Assembly (NCBI GenBank): GCA_002102555.1
Contig: MCFL01000039.1
Coordinates: forward strand, 1 to 64,000
Length of the DNA stretch: 64,000 nt
From: Catenaria anguillulae PL171
Taxonomy: Eukaryota > Blastocladiomycota > Blastocladiomycetes > Blastocladiales > Catenariaceae
Reading direction: 5' to 3'
Below are positions 61,121-64,000 of this stretch, piece after piece. Below the pieces are notes generated by a model that saw nothing but the letters and a program-made list of their open reading frames with translations, made no database searches and was not told where the DNA came from. The translations under genes and the position numbers were made by a program. Each line of letters starts with the position of its first letter. Within the stretch, counting starts at the first letter, position 1.

Positions 61121-61907
61121 AGGAGCAGACACCCCCTCTCCTGTTGCAGCCGAATCAAGTTTCCACATTGACGACCATGCAGTAAGTATGCACTCTCCTC
61201 ACTTTCCCACGATGCTATTGATAAGTATCTTGAAGCAAAACAACCAGTACCAAGAGCAATCACGACCCAGTATCGGCCGGGGCCTTGCCAAACTTGAAGT
61301 TGCCCGGTTGCTCATGATGGACGCTGCTGCATCTCGAGTGGGGGCCTGCTTCTCACGCACCTTGTACAACTCGGATTTCGCCCTCATTCCCTCTCTGCGG
61401 CAGTCTTCAGTTGGAGAGCCCCCGACGACAACCATTCCGGCCGGCATGACCCATACGCTCATCGGCGCATCGGCGACTGTTGGGTTGCCAGTCTTGCTAT
61501 TTGTCGCGAGTCTACCTTTCGTCCATGCCTGTTGGTTGGTTGGTGGTTGGTTGGTTGGTACGTCGACAATGCACGTAGCAAGTCCGCCTCGTCGCCGTGT
61601 GTGTAGCGGAGCGAGCTCTGTTCAAGGGTCGTCTCCCGTCGCCCAGCCGCGCAGTGGCCCAACCAAGCCGCCCGTCCTCATTTCATTTCGCTCGAGATCG
61701 GTTGTTTCCTCTTCTTTTTTCGTGCGCGGTGTGTGCTCACCCCACGCAACCCTTGCTGCTCGCACTCCCACATCGTCCCCGCCCAGCATCGCCCCCGACG
61801 CAAACGCTCAAAAGGCAACCACCGCCCCATCTCTTTCCATACTTGGAAGTGTCATTTAATCGTCGTTTCATTTCACAACTCCGTCCAGCATTTTATCCAC
61901 CCTCAAG

Positions 61908-62612
61908 ATGCACTCATCGCTCCTCCTTGTTCTGCTCCTCGCAGCTGCCTCTGCGCACGCGCACGTGACCCTGTCCCCCTCCTCGGTCCCTCGCAACGCC
62001 TATGTCGTGACTGCTGTCCGCGTGCCTCACGGATGCGATGGAGGCGCCGCCACATCGGCCGTCACGGTGACGATTCCGCAAAATGTGACCAACGTCAAGC
62101 CCGAAGCCGTTCCTGGATGGACTATCACCATGACGAACCGCCCACTGGTCCCACCCATCACCAACCACGGCAAGACCATCAACGAGACGGTTGATACCGT
62201 GACGTGGGCGGGCGGGCCGGCAATTGCCGATGCGCATTACTTTGATTTCGGGTTGATGTGGAAGTCGCCTGACGCCGTGTTGCGCATCCAGTTCCCCGTC
62301 AACCAGACTTGTGTTGGTGGCAACGTGACTTCTTGGAGTACGCCTCAGTTTTCAGTCATATATTCACTCGATTTCCTTATCAACTTACTCATCATCTGCC
62401 TTGCTTCAGGTCAAATCCGCACCAACCCGCAAGACACTTCGCCCATGCCGTTCCCCGCGCCTGGTGTTTCCATCACCGATGCCCCTCCCGCTGCCGGTGC
62501 CGCTCCCAACGCCACGGCGGCTGGCGCCACGGGCAAGTCGTCGGCTGGGAACACCGTCGTCGATATGGTGCCCGCGGTCTTGGCTGCAGGCGCTGCCTTG
62601 CTCTTCAACTAA
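61908..62612 (+). CDS. YcnI/DUF1775 secreted GPI-type protein, copy 2
   Basis: Exon 1 is 61908-62337, a 72-bp intron follows, then exon 2 at 62410-62612; 210 residues with no frame break. The signal peptide MHSSLLLVLLLAAASAHA would leave mature HVTLSPSSVPRNAY, putting His first. YcnI core: VPHGCDGGAATSAVTVTIPQ, PGWTITMTNRPL, HGKTINETVDTVTWAGG, FGLMWKSPDAVLRIQFPVNQ and TCVGGNVTSW. The tail is Ala/Pro-rich and ends in a hydrophobic stretch (VPAVLAAGAALLFN), as for GPI anchoring. Bacterial YcnI binds Cu(II) through the N-terminal His; fungal versions are little studied. A role in surface copper handling is inference. Confidence 0.82.
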   Translation: MHSSLLLVLLLAAASAHAHVTLSPSSVPRNAYVVTAVRVPHGCDGGAATSAVTVTIPQNVTNVKPEAVPGWTITMTNRPLVPPITNHGKTINETVDTVTWAGGPAIADAHYFDFGLMWKSPDAVLRIQFPVNQTCVGGNVTSWSTPQFSVIYSLDFLINLLIICLASGQIRTNPQDTSPMPFPAPGVSITDAPPAAGAAPNATAAGATGKSSAGNTVVDMVPAVLAAGAALLFN

Positions 62613-63150
62613 GCAAGGTGTGTCCTGATTCGATATGAAAAAGAAAGAACAAGATGTTGGCCACAAGAATACCCTTTTCCTGCAGACTCTTGGTTGGTCT
62701 TTGTTGTTTGCTTGACTTATGTCCTTGTCTGTACCCATTTGCTGCCTCCCATTGTACATGTTTCGTCTCGTCGTGTATGTCTTGTCCATTCTTGGAGTTC
62801 TTCCTTTCCCGCTTTCGACGCATGGCCACCCTCTGGGTTTGACGCGAACCGGCTTAAGAGCATCAACTATGGATCTCGTCCAGCATTGCCATGGTTTGGA
62901 AGGGCAAAAGCAATTGGGTCACGCAAATGACAAACCAGACACTTGAGAACGTCAGGAAGAGCGATGTACATGTGTATATACATGGGGATCGAGTCATGTG
63001 CAAGTCAGAGAGATAAATACTTGGGCACTGCAAGAAGTTGGGGGACAAAACTTGAACCAACCCCGCACGCCCGTAAACTGGCCATCCCGCGATCCACGGC
63101 AACGACGCCCAGAAAAAAAAAAAAGCTTGATTTGCCGCCGCTTGAGCGAC
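62613..63150. other. Intergenic, no gene seen
   Basis: Convergent 3' flanks of the YcnI gene and finger gene copy B; A12 run at about 63113-63124. Confidence 0.4.
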
Positions 63151-64000
63151 TTACTGCCCAGCCGAACTCGACGCGGATTCCAACCCCGGCGCATATCCAC
63201 TCCCGTCGCCCAATTCGCCCTGGCACACGGGTACCCACCGCAGCACCATCCCATTCGGCGCATGGGTGCCCGGCAGCACAGCGCTTGGCGAAGCGGCGAC
63301 AAATATGGGTGACCCATCGACGGGCGACACGGACTGGATGAAAAAGGTTGTGGATGCCGCAGCAGCGGCGGCTGCAGCCTGGGCAGCTGCAGCAGCCATC
63401 GCTTGCTCCTGGCGCTGCGCCTGCTTCTCGTGGATCTTGATATGCTGAGCAAGATTGTCGGTGCGCGAGAACCGCTTGCCACACAGAGGCTCGGGGCATA
63501 GGAAAGGACGCTCGCCCGAGTGGATCCGCATGTGCCGCTTCAAGTGTTCACCGCGCTTGAACGCCTCATTGCACTCTGGGCACACAAACTTGCGCTCGTG
63601 AAGCGACTTTGCTCCCGGTGCCTTTGCGGCGCGACGTCTGCCCGTTGGCAGCTTGGGGCCAGGGGGTGTGTCGGCCGAGTAAGATGTTGGACCAGGAACG
63701 AGGGGTGGGTTGAGAGTTGCGTGTGCGGGCGACGGATGTTGGTTGGGCCGATCGGACACAGCTGCAGCCGCAGGCGGTTGTGAAGTTGCAGAAGAAGTGA
63801 GTGGCATGACTTGGGTGGCTTCTTGTGGGCGAAATGGACCTGCGAAAGCAGGCATACCGGCCGTGGCAGCTGGCGTGGGTTGGGCATGCTGCGTAATCCC
63901 TTGAGCAGGATAGTGAGGCGGATAAGGGTATTGACCTACACATCGAACACACATTTCAAAATGTATAAGAAAGGATGCAAAAGTGGTGGCGAACGTCAGA
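63151..64000 (-). CDS. Msn2/4-like C2H2 transcription factor, copy B (partial, runs off window)
   Basis: The last exon is 63935-63151; the sequence from 63936 to 64000 is the end of the preceding intron (acceptor GTGTAG). The reading is unbroken for 261 codons: QYPYPPHY..., a Pro/Ala/Ser region, [20 protein letters not shown], both fingers with the same sequence as copy A, an Ala run, and a short unique end ([15 protein letters not shown]). Phase matches copy A's exon join. It is much shorter after the fingers than copy A, lacking the long His/Ser tail. It is an inverted paralogue of the gene at 32893-36038; upstream exons lie outside the window. Confidence 0.82.
   Translation of the reverse strand, partial: LTFATTFASFLIHFEMCVRCVGQYPYPPHYPAQGITQHAQPTPAATAGMPAFAGPFRPQEATQVMPLTSSATSQPPAAAAVSDRPNQHPSPAHATLNPPLVPGPTSYSADTPPGPKLPTGRRRAAKAPGAKSLHERKFVCPECNEAFKRGEHLKRHMRIHSGERPFLCPEPLCGKRFSRTDNLAQHIKIHEKQAQRQEQAMAAAAAQAAAAAAAASTTFFIQSVSPVDGSPIFVAASPSAVLPGTHAPNGMVLRWVPVCQGELGDGSGYAPGLESASSSAGQ
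63220..64000 (-). repeat. Duplicated finger-gene segment, copy B arm
   Basis: Reverse-orientation match to 34410-35180 including intron sequence, with scattered substitutions. Continues beyond the window edge. Confidence 0.9.

Larger units (their letters stand above)
60910..61907. other. Promoter and leader of the second YcnI gene
   Basis: Contains T16 at 61073-61088, a TATA box and a possible 5' leader intron (donor GTAAGT at 61178). A plus-strand frame at 61188-61859 overlaps the leader and is not convincing as protein. Confidence 0.45.

Noticed and set aside
61188-61859. 223-codon plus-strand frame before YcnI copy 2
   Set aside because: No family signature, starts just after a probable donor site and ends before the real ATG; more likely leader or intron.

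Overview
The window looks like nuclear DNA of a GC-rich, intron-bearing early-diverging fungus. Introns are short (about 44-90 bp, GT..AG) and genes are dense on both strands. The gene set (MARK/PAR-1-type kinase with UBA and KA1 domains, MEAK7-like TLDc protein, CCDC43-like, ASCC1, THP3/LENG8, UBXD8/FAF2) fits a zoosporic lineage. Blastocladiomycota (Allomyces/Catenaria/Blastocladiella-like) is my best guess, but it is an inference from gene content and not proven.

Layout. 0.4-2.7 kb: a one-span membrane protein and mitochondrial ribosomal protein bL19m. 3.6-7.2 kb: an unrecognised 2-exon gene whose promoter and first codons are duplicated as a perfect 340-bp inverted repeat 2.9 kb away. 7.2-18.6 kb: a segment bounded by perfect 21-bp terminal inverted repeats. 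It holds a 1358-codon zinc-finger transposase, a decayed Pif1-type helicase and an intact 6-exon gene of unknown function, and I read it as one large DNA transposon. 18.9-31 kb: PhoD-like phosphatase, UBXD8/FAF2, an unknown gene, a MEAK7-like protein, MTO1/MnmG, a helical repeat-like unknown and TVP23. 32.9-36 kb: an Msn2/4-like two-finger transcription factor. Part of it is present again in inverted orientation at the right edge of the window (63.1-64.0 kb). 36.5-42.8 kb: THP3/LENG8 and a MARK-family kinase, transcribed divergently. 43.6-45.8 kb: an unrecognised gene. 46-48.5 kb: no convincing gene. 48.5-62.6 kb: two GPI-type YcnI/DUF1775 copper-site-like secreted proteins flanking monoacylglycerol lipase, ASCC1, a CCDC43-like protein, a membrane protein with TTNGNI repeats, MGST3 and a PTC7-type PP2C.

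Many genes are broken only by single missing bases, mostly in short homopolymers. In each gene that I counted fully, the number of missing bases inferred from homology or ORF continuity restores intron phase exactly. I therefore treat these breaks as probable assembly errors and keep the genes as CDS. Several other genes (PhoD, FAF2, lipase, MGST3, second YcnI, the 6-exon gene) read through cleanly. The genes are mostly unrelated housekeeping functions and do not form one pathway.
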